Of a stretch of DNA of 64,000 nt, positions 1-8,827 are shown piece by piece. Numbering within the stretch: the first letter of the stretch is position 1; each line of letters starts with the position of its first letter. The notes beneath the pieces are model-generated. The model was not told the origin of the DNA and ran no database searches. It saw only the letters and a list, made by a program, of their open reading frames with translations. The DNA lies in NCBI RefSeq assembly GCF_018069755.1, contig NZ_JAGQDE010000010.1, positions 1-64,000 of the forward strand. Direction: 5' to 3'. A program made the position numbers and the translations under genes. This stretch comes from Ideonella aquatica. GTDB taxonomy: Bacteria > Pseudomonadota > Gammaproteobacteria > Burkholderiales > Burkholderiaceae_C.

Positions 1-749
1 CCTTCGCCCAAGCTTCCGCGCCGGAAGGCGCGTCCGCACCGGTGGCCGAGGCCGCCGCGCCCGCCATCACCCCTGAGGTCAAGAAGGAAGCCGTCGAGAA
101 CCCCTACGGCCTGGAAGCCATGTGGCGCGACGGTGACTTCGTCACCAAAGGCACGGCCGTGATCATGGTCATCATGTCGATGGGCAGCTGGTACATCCTG
201 ATCACCAAGCTGGTCGAGCAGCACAAGATGCTCAAGAGCGCCCAGGCCGCCGCCGACACCTTCTGGAAGGCCGGCTCGATCCGCAAGGGCGCTGAAACCC
301 TGGCCGAAGGCACCGCCTTCCGCTACATCGCCGAGCAGGGCCTCAAGGCCAGTGAACACCACGAGGGCACGCTGGTCGAGAACATCGACCTGAACACCTG
401 GATCGGCATGAGCGTGCAGCGCGCCAGCGACAACATCAACAGCCGCCTGCAGGACGGCCTGGCCTTCCTGGCCACGGTGGGCTCCACCGCGCCGTTCGTG
501 GGTCTGTTCGGTACCGTCTGGGGCATCTACCACGCGCTGACCGCCATCGGCATCGCCGGCCAGGCCTCGATCGACAAGGTCGCCGGCCCGGTGGGCGAGG
601 CGCTGATCATGACCGCCTTCGGCCTGGCCGTGGCCGTGCCCGCGGTGATGGGCTACAACTGGCTGATCCGCCGCAACAAGAGCGTGATGGAAAAGGTCCG
701 CGCCTTCTCGGGCGACCTGCACAACGTGCTGCTGTCGGGCAAGCGCTGA
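1..749 (+). CDS. exbB: ExbB-type proton channel subunit (5' partial)
   Basis: MotA/TolQ/ExbB family inner-membrane channel protein that, with ExbD, uses the proton gradient to energise TonB and outer-membrane receptors. The frame is open from the first bases; a GTG at 42 is possible, but in-frame residues before it (FAQASAPEGASAPV) look like the end of a signal peptide plus an Ala/Pro linker, as in long ExbB proteins, so the true start probably lies before the window. Visible hydrophobic segments are near the N-terminus (TAVIMVIMSMGSWYILI), in the middle (ATVGSTAPFVGLFGTVWGIY, the conserved TolQ/ExbB core) and near the C-terminus (GEALIMTAFGLAVAVPAVMG). Two exbD genes follow within about 15 bp of each other, indicating an operon. 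Confidence 0.92.
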   Translation, partial: FAQASAPEGASAPVAEAAAPAITPEVKKEAVENPYGLEAMWRDGDFVTKGTAVIMVIMSMGSWYILITKLVEQHKMLKSAQAAADTFWKAGSIRKGAETLAEGTAFRYIAEQGLKASEHHEGTLVENIDLNTWIGMSVQRASDNINSRLQDGLAFLATVGSTAPFVGLFGTVWGIYHALTAIGIAGQASIDKVAGPVGEALIMTAFGLAVAVPAVMGYNWLIRRNKSVMEKVRAFSGDLHNVLLSGKR

Positions 750-759
750 GGTCACTGCC

Positions 760-1191
760 ATGGCCATGAGCGTTGGCTCCGCCGAAGACGGCGAAGAGCA
801 AATGAACTCCAGCATCAACACCACGCCGCTGGTGGACGTGATGCTGGTGCTGTTGATCATCTTCCTGATCACCGTGCCGGCGATCACCCAGTCGATCCAG
901 TTGTCGCTGCCCAAGGAGCGCAACGTGGTGACCGTGACCAAGCCGGAGAACATCCTGCTGGGCGTGTCCAGGGACGGCGACGTCTACTGGAACACCAAGC
1001 TGATGCCCGACAACCAGGCGCTGGTCGAGGCGCTGAAGAAAGAGTCGGTCAAGGAGCCGCAGCCCGAGGTCCACATCCGCGGCGACGAAGGGGTGCGCTA
1101 CGAATCGATCGGCAAGCTGATCGTGGCCTGCCAGCGCGCCGGCATCGCCAAGGTGGCCTTCGTCACCGAGCCGCCGCCCAACGGATCCTGA
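760..1191 (+). CDS. exbD: ExbD-type biopolymer transport protein, copy 1
   Basis: A 143-residue protein with a short cytoplasmic N-terminus, one transmembrane helix (about residues 25-45) and a periplasmic domain. The helix starts with NTTPLVDVMLVLL; Asp26 aligns with the proton-carrying Asp25 of E. coli ExbD. It starts 10 bp after exbB and is followed 12 bp later by a second exbD, so the three genes form one unit. The two ExbD copies share the opening MAMSVGS and the NTTPL(V/I)DVMLVLLI block but differ in the periplasmic part, suggesting an old duplication rather than a recent one. Confidence 0.93.
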   Translation: MAMSVGSAEDGEEQMNSSINTTPLVDVMLVLLIIFLITVPAITQSIQLSLPKERNVVTVTKPENILLGVSRDGDVYWNTKLMPDNQALVEALKKESVKEPQPEVHIRGDEGVRYESIGKLIVACQRAGIAKVAFVTEPPPNGS

Positions 1192-1203
1192 GGAGACACG
1201 CCC

Positions 1204-1623
1204 ATGGCCATGAGTGTGGGGTCGTCCGACGACGACATGATGGTGGACATGAACACCACGCCGCTAATCGACGTGATGCTGGTGCTGCTGATCATGTTCA
1301 TCATCACCATCCCGGTGCAGACGCACGCGGTGAAGATGAACATGCCGGTCAACAGCCAGAGCGCGCCGCCGCCCACGCCGCCGGAGATCATCCGCATCGA
1401 CGTGGACTTCGACGGCACGATCACCTGGAACGGCGAGACGGTGCCGGGTCGCGGCGAGCTGCAGGCCAAGCTCTACCGCATCGCCCAGCTGCCCGACCAG
1501 CCCGAGGTGCACCTGCGTCCGAACAAGCTGGTGACCTACAAGCATGTCGCGATGGTGATGGCCGAGGCGCAGCGCCTGGGCGTCACCAAGATCGGCATCG
1601 TCGGCAACGAACAGTTCATGTGA
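1204..1623 (+). CDS. exbD: ExbD-type biopolymer transport protein, copy 2
   Basis: A 139-residue ExbD paralogue. The transmembrane helix (about residues 22-41) carries the conserved Asp23 in NTTPLIDVMLVLL. An RBS-like GAGGA lies just before its ATG. Tandem exbD genes behind one exbB are known from bacteria with many TonB-dependent receptors, where they support carbohydrate or iron uptake. The copies may form mixed ExbB-ExbD complexes; which receptor they serve cannot be read from sequence, but the TonB receptor 3 kb downstream is the obvious candidate. Confidence 0.92.
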   Translation: MAMSVGSSDDDMMVDMNTTPLIDVMLVLLIMFIITIPVQTHAVKMNMPVNSQSAPPPTPPEIIRIDVDFDGTITWNGETVPGRGELQAKLYRIAQLPDQPEVHLRPNKLVTYKHVAMVMAEAQRLGVTKIGIVGNEQFM

Positions 1624-1631
1624 GGACGCGC

Positions 1632-2840
1632 ATGACCAGCCCGATGCTTCGCGCCGCCACGCTGGCGGCCTTGCTCGTCTGCAGCAACGCGCACGCGCAG
1701 GACAAGGAGGTGCTGCGCCCCGAGGTGGCCAAGCCGCTGCAGGCCGCGCAGGACGCGATCAAGGCCGGCAAGTCCGCCGACGCGCTGGCCCGCGTCAAGG
1801 AGGCCGAGGCCGTGCCCGGCCGCACCCCCTACGAGGTCTTCATCACCGACCGCATGAAGGGCTCGGCCGCGCTGCAGGCCGGCGACTCGCCGCTGGCCCA
1901 GCAAGCCTTCGAGGCCGCCGTGACCAGTGGCCGACTGGCCGGTGCCGACCTGCTGGCGGTGCTGAAGACGCTGTCGGCCCTGGCCGTGCGCAACCAGCAG
2001 CCGCAGGCCGCGGTGACCTGGGCGCGCCGCTACTTCGCCGAGGGCGGCACCGAGCCCGCGGTGCGCGTGGCCCTGGTCCAGGCGCTGTACGCCAGCAACG
2101 ACCTGGCCGCCACCGCGCGCGAGGTGCTGCCGCTGATCAGCGCCGACGAGGCCGCCGGCCGCACCCCCAGCGAGGAGCAGCTCAAGCTGCTGGCCTTCAG
2201 CCTGATGAAGACCGGCGACGAGGCCGGCTACACCCAGGCGCTGGAGCGCTTGGTCACCCACCACCCGCGCACCGAGTACTGGGCGGATCTGGTCTCGCGC
2301 ATCTCGCGCAGAACAGGATTTGCTGACCGCCTGCAGGTCGATGCGCTGCGCCTGGCACGCCGCGTGGGCGCGCTGGAAGACGCCAGCGAATACCTGGACC
2401 TGGCCCAGCTGGCGCTGCAGGCCGGTGTGCCCGGCGAGGCGCAGGCGGTGGTCGACGAAGGCTATGCCAAGGGCGTGCTCGGCAAGGGCGCGCAGGCCGA
2501 GCGTCACCAGCGCCTGAAGACCGGCGCCGACAAGGCGGTGGCCGACGACAAGTCGGCCCTGGCCGCCTCGGAAGACTCCGCCCGCAAGGCGCGCGACGGC
2601 GCCCCGCTGGTGGCCATGGGCCAGGCCCTGCTGACCTATGGCCAGGCCGACAAAGGCCTGGCGCTGATGGCCGAAGGCCTGGCCAAGGGCGTGCAGAAGC
2701 ACCCCGACGACGCGCGCCTGCGCTACGGCGCGGCGCTGCTGGCCGCTGGCCAGCGCCCGGCTGCCGAATCCCAGTTCAAGGCCATCACCACCACCGACGG
2801 CGCCGCCGACCTGGCCCGGCTGTGGCTGCTGGTTCGCTGA
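1632..2840 (+). CDS. Exported TPR-like helical repeat protein
   Basis: A 402-residue protein, predicted periplasmic: the first 23 residues (ending SNAHAQ) form a signal peptide. The rest is Ala/Leu-rich helical repeats of TPR character (for example ADALARVKEAEAVPG and a C-terminal DDARLRYGAALLAAGQRPAAE). The ATG at 1632 is chosen over an overlapping GTG at 1620 because it has GAGGA 6-10 bases upstream and gives a clean signal peptide. It follows the second exbD by 8 bp, so it belongs to the Exb operon; such TPR proteins often accompany ExbB-ExbD-ExbD sets. No enzymatic motif is visible. It may scaffold the TonB complex, which is inference. Confidence 0.75.
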   Translation: MTSPMLRAATLAALLVCSNAHAQDKEVLRPEVAKPLQAAQDAIKAGKSADALARVKEAEAVPGRTPYEVFITDRMKGSAALQAGDSPLAQQAFEAAVTSGRLAGADLLAVLKTLSALAVRNQQPQAAVTWARRYFAEGGTEPAVRVALVQALYASNDLAATAREVLPLISADEAAGRTPSEEQLKLLAFSLMKTGDEAGYTQALERLVTHHPRTEYWADLVSRISRRTGFADRLQVDALRLARRVGALEDASEYLDLAQLALQAGVPGEAQAVVDEGYAKGVLGKGAQAERHQRLKTGADKAVADDKSALAASEDSARKARDGAPLVAMGQALLTYGQADKGLALMAEGLAKGVQKHPDDARLRYGAALLAAGQRPAAESQFKAITTTDGAADLARLWLLVR

Positions 2841-2859
2841 CCCACCACCCCTTCCACGC

Positions 2860-4320
2860 ATGAAAAACCAGGTTCAGCTCATCACCTATGTCGACCGCCT
2901 CGGCGGCGGCGACGTGCGCACGCTGCAGCAACTGCTGCGCGGCCCGCTGCAGGGGCTGTTCGGCGGCGTGCACCTGCTGCCCTTCTACTTCCCGATCGAC
3001 GGCTCGGACGCCGGCTTCGACCCGATCGACCACACGCGGGTGGATCCGCGCCTGGGCGCCTGGTCGGACATCGCCGACCTGACCGGCGACGTCGAGGTGA
3101 TGGCGGACGTCATCGTCAACCACATGTCTTCGGACTCGCCGCAGTTCAAGGACTTCTCGGCCCACGGCAGCGCCTCGACATACGACGGCCTGTTCCTGAC
3201 CCTGGACCGCGTGTTCCCGCAGGGCGCCACCGAAGAGGCACTGCTCAAGGTCTACCGCCCGCGCCCCGGCCTGCCGCTGACCTATGCGGTACTGGCCAAC
3301 GGCGAGAAGCGCATCCTGTGGACCACCTTCACGTCCAAGCAGGTCGACATCGACGTCACCCACCCGCTGGGCCAGGACTACCTCAGCGGCATCCTGCGCT
3401 CGCTGTCCGAGGCCGGCATCCGCATGGTGCGGCTCGATGCGGTGGGCTACGCGATCAAAAAGGCCGGCGACAGCTGCTTCATGATGCCCGAGACCTTCGC
3501 CTTCATCGACCGCTTCGCGGCTGAGGCCAAGGCGCTGGGCATCGAGGTGCTGGTCGAGATCCACAGCTACTACCGCAAGCAGATCGAGATTGCTGCGCGG
3601 GTGGACTGGGTCTATGACTTCGCGCTGCCGCCGCTGGCGCTGCATGCGCTGATGACCGGCCGCAGCGACGCCTTGAAGCAGTGGATCGCGGTGCGCCCCA
3701 CCAACGCGCTGACGGTGCTGGACACCCACGACGGCATCGGCATCATCGACATCGGTGCCGACGCCGCCGACCGCGCCGGCAGCCCCGGCCTGGTGCCGCC
3801 GGCCGAGCTGGACGCGCTGGTCGAGTGGATGCACGACAACAGCGCCGGCCAGAGCCGCCAGGCCACCGGCGCCGCCGCGTCGAACCTGGACCTCTACCAG
3901 GTCAACTGCACTTTCTACGACGCGCTGGGCCGCGACGACGAGGCCTACCTGGCCGCGCGCGCGCTGCAGTTCTTCCTGCCCGGCGTGCCCCAGGTCTACT
4001 ACGTCGGCCTGCTGGCCGGCCACAACGACATGGCGCTGCTCGCGCGCAGCGGCGTGGGCCGCGACATCAACCGCCATCACTACACCGAGGCCGAGATCGA
4101 CGCCCAGCTGCAGCGCCCGGTGGTGCAGCGCCTGTGCGAGCTGATCCGCCTGCGCAACAGCCACCCGGCGTTCAACGGCCGCTTCGAGCTGCTGACCGGC
4201 GAGGCCCACGAGCTGAAGCTGCGCTGGAGCGACGGCGAGCACTGGGCCGAGCTGCACCTGGATCTGCGCGCGCGGGAGCATCGCATCGCCCACAGTGAGG
4301 CCGAATTGGCAGCAGCGTGA
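2860..4320 (+). CDS. sucP: Sucrose phosphorylase (GH13 subfamily 18)
   Basis: Cytoplasmic enzyme converting sucrose and phosphate to alpha-glucose 1-phosphate and fructose. The 486 residues closely follow the known sucrose phosphorylase pattern from the first line (MKNQVQLITYVDRLGGG, GFDPIDHT) to ATGAAASNLDLYQVN and LPGVPQVYYVG. Catalytic residues are visible: nucleophile Asp193 in MVRLDAVGY, acid/base Glu233 in VLVEIHSYY and transition-state Asp291 in VLDTHDGIG. The length matches the family (about 490-505). No signal peptide. It lies 19 bp after the TPR gene, and the TonB receptor follows after a 215-bp regulatory gap. Sucrose 6'-phosphate phosphorylase is a possible alternative, but the absence of a PTS transporter here favours free sucrose. 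Confidence 0.93.
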   Translation: MKNQVQLITYVDRLGGGDVRTLQQLLRGPLQGLFGGVHLLPFYFPIDGSDAGFDPIDHTRVDPRLGAWSDIADLTGDVEVMADVIVNHMSSDSPQFKDFSAHGSASTYDGLFLTLDRVFPQGATEEALLKVYRPRPGLPLTYAVLANGEKRILWTTFTSKQVDIDVTHPLGQDYLSGILRSLSEAGIRMVRLDAVGYAIKKAGDSCFMMPETFAFIDRFAAEAKALGIEVLVEIHSYYRKQIEIAARVDWVYDFALPPLALHALMTGRSDALKQWIAVRPTNALTVLDTHDGIGIIDIGADAADRAGSPGLVPPAELDALVEWMHDNSAGQSRQATGAAASNLDLYQVNCTFYDALGRDDEAYLAARALQFFLPGVPQVYYVGLLAGHNDMALLARSGVGRDINRHHYTEAEIDAQLQRPVVQRLCELIRLRNSHPAFNGRFELLTGEAHELKLRWSDGEHWAELHLDLRAREHRIAHSEAELAAA

Positions 4321-4419
4321 ACGCGACTGCGCATCGATTGCACAGACGATTGCCCGACATCCCACACGAGACACCAGCCGGCGTTGCATATCTGACGCAT
4401 TTTTCGGGTTTTCCCTGTG

Positions 4420-4435
4420 TTGCAATCGATTGCTA
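4420..4435. promoter_or_regulatory. Candidate LacI-family operator (TonB receptor copy)
   Basis: TTGCAATCGATTGCTA, matching 15 of 16 positions of the perfect palindrome TTGCAATCGATTGCAA with a central CG, as LacI/GalR operators typically have. It sits 100 bp upstream of the TonB receptor ATG in an AT-richer gap. A nearly identical element lies upstream of the MFS transporter at 23387-23402. A weaker half-site (GATTGCAC, 4336-4343) is centred 92 bp upstream. The LacI regulator encoded at 24540-25601 is the likely ligand; this is inference. Confidence 0.6.
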
Positions 4436-4535
4436 ATTATTTGCAAACCCTCTAGATTTCCGACCAAGCCGGCCAGTTGAGCACCCGAGCCGGCTCCTTT
4501 CCACCGCCACTGCCCCTTTCCCGCGAGGAGACCTC

Positions 4536-7076
4536 ATGAAAAAGCACCCCCAGGCCCCGCGCCTGAACCAGATCGCCGCGCTGTTGGCCACCTCGTCCTT
4601 CGCGGCGATGCTGGCCCTGCCGGCCCATGCTCAGGACGCCAAGCCGGCGGACGCCGTCAGCGCTGACGCCAAGGCCGACGCGGTCGGCCTGGACCGCGTG
4701 GTCGTGACCGGCACGTCCCAGGCCAAGTCCAAGATGCGCAGCTCGGTCTCGGTGACCGACGTTGACCAGGAACAGGTGACCAACCTGGGCGCACGCTCCG
4801 AAGCCGAAGTCCTGAAGCTGATTCCCGGCATCCGCGCCGAAAGCTCGGCCGGTCCCGGCGGCAACTCCAACATCGCGGTGCGCGGTCTGCCGATCGCCTC
4901 CGGCGGCGCCAAGTTCGTGCAGTTCCAGGAGGACGGTCTGCCGGTCGTCGAGTTCGGCGACATGAACTTCGGCAACAACGACTACTTCATCCGTTTCGAC
5001 AACAACGTCGACCGCATCCAGACCCTGCGCGGCGGCTCGGCCGCCACGCTGGCATCGCAGGCCCCGGGCGCCGTCATCAACTACATCAGCAAGACCGGCA
5101 ATGAGCCCGGCGGCTCGGTGGCCCTGACCCGTGGCCTGAACTACAACGAGACGCGCGTCGACGCCGACTACGGTGGCCGTCTGGCCAGCGACCTGACCTA
5201 CCACATCGGCGGCTACTTCCGCGATGGCGAAGGTCCGCGCAAGTCCGACACCAGCTCGCTGCACGGCTACCAGCTCAAGGGCAACATCACCAAGACCTTC
5301 AACGGTGGCAAGGGCTATGTCCGCGGCTACTTCAAGGTGCTGGACGAGAACGCCCCGACCTACACCGGCATGCCGGCCGTCGCCAGCGTGAGCGGCACCT
5401 CGGTGTCCGGCATGAGCGCGCTGAAGAACTTCGACATCCGCACCGAATCGCAGCTGTCGATCTACAACCAGACCATGCCCACCGCCGACCTGTTCACCGG
5501 TCGTGCCGGTGTGGCCAACATCTCGAACGGCATCACCGTCAGCTCCAAGGCCGTCGGGCTGGAGTTCAAGAACGAGGTGGGCGGCTGGACGGTGGAGGAC
5601 CGCTTCAAGATCAGCAGCACCTCCAGCTCGTTCCAGACCCAGTTCTGGAGCACCAACACCCTGGCCGGTGTGCTCGGCAACCTCGGTGGCGCCTCGGCCA
5701 AGTACTTCAACGGCGCGCTGGCCGGCCAAACCGTGACCACCGCCAACCTGAAGACCGGACTGGTCTCGCAAGGCGCGGCGATCAACCAGCAGTCGCCCGA
5801 CATGGGCCACTTCGCGAATGACCTGAGTGTCAGCCGCAACTTCGACCTCTCGGGCAGCAAGCTCAACGCCAAGGCCGGTCTGTACATGTCCAAGCAGGAC
5901 ATCGTGCAGCAGTGGCAGATCAGCGAGCGTGTGATGGAGATTGGCCATAACGGTGCGCTGATCGACATCTACGATGGTGCCGGCAATGCGCTGACCACCG
6001 CAGGCCTGACCGGCTACAACAACCAGTGGGGCGGCTGCTGCGCCCGCGACATCGACGCGCACTACTCCAACACCGCGCCCTACCTGGCGCTGAACCTGGA
6101 GTCGGGTGACTTCGACTTCGAAGGCGCGCTGCGCCGCGACAACTTCAAGGCCCGCGGCAGCTACGCCGGCGGCAAGCAGGTCACTGGCGGCTTCGACGTC
6201 GACGGCAATGGCACGATCAGTGGCGCCGAGAAGAACGTCTACCTGGTGGACAACGTCAACCGCAGCCCGATCAACTACGACACCAGCTACACCTCGTACT
6301 CGCTGGGTGCCAACTACCGCGCCACCAAGGACCTGAGCGTGTTCGCCCGCGTCAGCAAGGGTGGCCGCGCGATCGCCGACCGTCTGCTGTTCTCGCCTTT
6401 CGTCGACGCCAAGACCGGCGCGCTGACCGCCGGACTTGAGCAGTACGCCGTGGCGACGGTCAAGCAGAAGGAGCTGGGCGTCAAGTACCGCGGCAAGTTC
6501 GACGGCGGCAACTTCGGCCTGTTCGCCACGCTGTTCCAGACCACCACCGAAGAGTACGACTACGACCAGACGCGCACCGTCGGTCCGAAGCTCAATGTCA
6601 AGGGCTTCAAGGCCAATGGCCTGGAGTTGGAGTCGGCGCTGAGCTGGGGCAATTTCGGCCTGAACGCCAACGCTGTGTACACAGACCAGACCGTGACCAA
6701 GGACCTGGTGGGCGACGCCACCGGCAACAGCACGGTGGGCAAGACCCCGGGTGGCCAGCCGAAGTGGATCTACAGCCTGTCGCCGCGCTACACCTTTGGG
6801 CAGCTCACCGTGGGCGGCACGATGTGGGGCCAGACCGCAGTGTGGAACAACGACTTCGACACCGCCCAGGTCGCTGGCCGCGCGATCTTCAACGCCTTCG
6901 CCAGCTACCAGCTGAGCGACAACACGTCGATCAACCTGAACGTCAGCAACCTGTTCAACAAGGTGGCCTCGTCGGGCGGCGTCGGCGGCCCGAGCAACCT
7001 CAACGGTCAGCAGATCGTCGAGCTGCGTCCCGAGGCCGGTCGCACCGCCAGCGTGACGCTGCGCTACGCCTTCTGA
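4536..7076 (+). CDS. TonB-dependent outer-membrane receptor, probably sugar-specific
   Basis: An 846-residue receptor: signal peptide to about residue 33 (LALPAHAQ), a TonB-box-like VVVTG stretch near residue 55, a plug domain to about residue 185 ([35 protein letters not shown]), then a beta-barrel ending in a terminal aromatic residue (SVTLRYAF). GAGGAG precedes the ATG. Its position between sucrose phosphorylase and GH32, under a candidate LacI operator, points to oligosaccharide rather than siderophore uptake. The substrate is inferred from context only; sucrose or a fructosyl/galactosyl sucrose is most likely. Confidence 0.9.
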   Translation: MKKHPQAPRLNQIAALLATSSFAAMLALPAHAQDAKPADAVSADAKADAVGLDRVVVTGTSQAKSKMRSSVSVTDVDQEQVTNLGARSEAEVLKLIPGIRAESSAGPGGNSNIAVRGLPIASGGAKFVQFQEDGLPVVEFGDMNFGNNDYFIRFDNNVDRIQTLRGGSAATLASQAPGAVINYISKTGNEPGGSVALTRGLNYNETRVDADYGGRLASDLTYHIGGYFRDGEGPRKSDTSSLHGYQLKGNITKTFNGGKGYVRGYFKVLDENAPTYTGMPAVASVSGTSVSGMSALKNFDIRTESQLSIYNQTMPTADLFTGRAGVANISNGITVSSKAVGLEFKNEVGGWTVEDRFKISSTSSSFQTQFWSTNTLAGVLGNLGGASAKYFNGALAGQTVTTANLKTGLVSQGAAINQQSPDMGHFANDLSVSRNFDLSGSKLNAKAGLYMSKQDIVQQWQISERVMEIGHNGALIDIYDGAGNALTTAGLTGYNNQWGGCCARDIDAHYSNTAPYLALNLESGDFDFEGALRRDNFKARGSYAGGKQVTGGFDVDGNGTISGAEKNVYLVDNVNRSPINYDTSYTSYSLGANYRATKDLSVFARVSKGGRAIADRLLFSPFVDAKTGALTAGLEQYAVATVKQKELGVKYRGKFDGGNFGLFATLFQTTTEEYDYDQTRTVGPKLNVKGFKANGLELESALSWGNFGLNANAVYTDQTVTKDLVGDATGNSTVGKTPGGQPKWIYSLSPRYTFGQLTVGGTMWGQTAVWNNDFDTAQVAGRAIFNAFASYQLSDNTSINLNVSNLFNKVASSGGVGGPSNLNGQQIVELRPEAGRTASVTLRYAF

Positions 7077-7105
7077 CGGCGCTGCGCCGGCAGCGTTGCA
7101 GCGCA

Positions 7106-7189
7106 GGACAGTGGGCTTCGGCCCCTGTCCGGCCCGCAGCGCCGCCGGCCTGTCGCGAGCGCCCCGGTGGGCTTTCGCGACAGGCCGGC
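7106..7189. repeat. Two strong hairpins in the receptor-halogenase gap
   Basis: Hairpin 1 (7106-7130) pairs GGACAG with CTGTCC and GGGC with GCCC across a TTCG tetraloop, with one bulged T. Hairpin 2 has 15-bp perfect arms at 7144-7158 and 7175-7189 (GCCGGCCTGTCGCGA and its complement) around a 16-nt loop. Neither is followed by a T-run, so they are not classical intrinsic terminators; they may protect the receptor mRNA 3' end or lower expression of the next gene, whose ATG is 42 bp downstream. Confidence 0.6.
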
Positions 7190-7230
7190 CACGATACAGA
7201 ATCGGACCCCCGCACATTCCCTGTCCAGCC

Positions 7231-8757
7231 ATGAACGACCTCCAGAACCCCCAGGCGCTGCGAGACATCGTGATCGTCGGCGGCGGCTCGGCCGGCTGGA
7301 TGGCCGCCGCCGCCCTGTCCAAGGCGGTCGACACCCGGCGCTGCCGCATCACGCTGGTCGAGTCCGACGAGATCGGCACGGTCGGCGTGGGCGAGGCCAC
7401 GATCCCGCCGATCCGCACCTTCAATCAGGTGCTGGGCATCGACGAGGCCGAGTTCATGCGGCGCACCCAGGGCAGCTACAAGCTGGGCATCCAGTTTGTC
7501 GACTGGGGGCGCAGCGGACACAGCTACTTCCACCCCTTCGGACCGCACGGCCTGGCGTTTGATCTGGCGCCTCTGCACCAGTACTGGCTGCGCTCGCGCC
7601 AGCGCCTGCAGCTGCCGCCGATCGACGAATACTCGATGGCCTGGGCCATTGCGCGGCGCAACCGCTTCGCCCGCCCGGTGGGCGACCCGCGCTCAGTGAT
7701 GTCGAGCTTCGACTACGCCTACCACTTTGACGCTGGCCTGTATGCGCGCTACCTGCGTGAGCTGTCCGAGGCGCGCGGCGTGCGGCGGGTCGAGGGCAAG
7801 ATCGAGCAGGTCACGCTGCAGCCCGAGAACGGCCATGTGGCCTCGGTGCAGCTGGTCGATGGCCAGGTGCTGGCTGGCGACCTGTTCATCGACTGCTCGG
7901 GCTTCCGCGGACTGCTGATCGAAGAGGCGCTGCACACCGGCTACGAGGACTGGACCCACTGGTTGCCCTGCGACCGCGCGCTGGCCGTGCCCTGCGCCTC
8001 GGTGCCAGGCGGCTTCACGCCCTATACCCGCTCGACTGCCCACGCCGCCGGCTGGCAGTGGCGCATCCCGCTGCAGCACCGCACCGGCAACGGTCATGTC
8101 TACTGCAGCCGGTTCATCTCCGACGACGAGGCTGCCGCCACGCTGATGTCCCGGCTCGACGGCCAGGCGCTGGCGGAGCCGCGCTTGTTGCGCTTCACCA
8201 CCGGTCGGCGGAGCCTGTTCTGGAACCGCAATGTCGTGGCCCTCGGCCTGGCCAGCGGTTTCATGGAGCCGCTCGAGTCGACCAGCCTGCACCTGATCCA
8301 GTCAGGCATCTCGCGCCTGCTGGCGCTGTTCCCCGACCGGCGGATGGACGCCCTCACGCGCGACGAGTTCAACCGCATCGGCATCGAAGAGTTCGAGCGC
8401 ATCCGCGATTTCATCATCCTGCACTACAAGCTCAACGACCGCCCCGAGCCGATGTGGCGTGCCTGCCGCGAGATGGCCGTGCCCGAGTCGCTGCAATGGA
8501 AGATCGATCACTTCCGCCGCAGCGGTCGGCTGGTCAGCCGGGGCAATGACCTGTTCGGCCCGCAGAGCTGGCTGGCCGTACACATGGGCCAGTTCAACGA
8601 ACCCGAGGGCCACGACCCGCTGGTTGATCTGCGCACGGTCGATGCCGACGCCATGCTGGAGCGCCAGCGTCAGGCCATGGCCCAGACCGCCGAGTCCCTG
8701 CCAGGTCACGATCACTTCGTGGCCGAGCACTGCGCTGCGCGGCCCGTCAACGTTTGA
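7231..8757 (+). CDS. Tryptophan-halogenase-family flavoprotein
   Basis: A 508-residue PF04820-type flavin-dependent halogenase homologue. Visible features: N-terminal FAD motif [13 protein letters not shown], the GVGEATIPP segment, Lys84 in GSYKLGIQF at the place of the catalytic lysine of PrnA, and the halogenase motif W275-Q-W-R-I-P280. The ATG at 7231 puts the FAD motif at the usual distance from the start. Family members of this kind often sit next to TonB receptors in carbohydrate loci of Caulobacter- and Xanthomonas-like bacteria, where their substrate is unknown. Here it lies between the receptor and GH32, so a role in indole halogenation is doubtful; reduced flavin would have to come from elsewhere. 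Confidence 0.88.
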   Translation: MNDLQNPQALRDIVIVGGGSAGWMAAAALSKAVDTRRCRITLVESDEIGTVGVGEATIPPIRTFNQVLGIDEAEFMRRTQGSYKLGIQFVDWGRSGHSYFHPFGPHGLAFDLAPLHQYWLRSRQRLQLPPIDEYSMAWAIARRNRFARPVGDPRSVMSSFDYAYHFDAGLYARYLRELSEARGVRRVEGKIEQVTLQPENGHVASVQLVDGQVLAGDLFIDCSGFRGLLIEEALHTGYEDWTHWLPCDRALAVPCASVPGGFTPYTRSTAHAAGWQWRIPLQHRTGNGHVYCSRFISDDEAAATLMSRLDGQALAEPRLLRFTTGRRSLFWNRNVVALGLASGFMEPLESTSLHLIQSGISRLLALFPDRRMDALTRDEFNRIGIEEFERIRDFIILHYKLNDRPEPMWRACREMAVPESLQWKIDHFRRSGRLVSRGNDLFGPQSWLAVHMGQFNEPEGHDPLVDLRTVDADAMLERQRQAMAQTAESLPGHDHFVAEHCAARPVNV

Positions 8758-8781
8758 TGCCTCTCTTGCGACGAGAGTTCT

Positions 8782-8809
8782 GGGGAGCGATACGCTCCCC
8801 GCTTTTTTT
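8782..8809 (+). terminator. Rho-independent terminator after the halogenase gene
   Basis: GGGGAGCG-ATA-CGCTCCCC stem (8782-8800) followed by GC and seven T. It ends only 18 bp before the GH32 ATG, so it also lies in the immediate leader of that gene and should limit read-through from the receptor/halogenase transcript. Confidence 0.85.
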
Positions 8810-8827
8810 GGGCTCGCCCTGACCGCC

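Noticed and set aside
4452-7424. A 990-codon minus-strand frame opposite the TonB receptor
   Set aside because: Shadow frame rich in Val/Ala/Gly/Arg with no domain; the receptor on the plus strand explains the DNA.
8759-8827. Upstream extension of GH32 giving a hydrophobic signal-like segment
   Set aside because: The segment is encoded by the terminator stem and T-run and has no suitable start codon with a ribosome-binding site.
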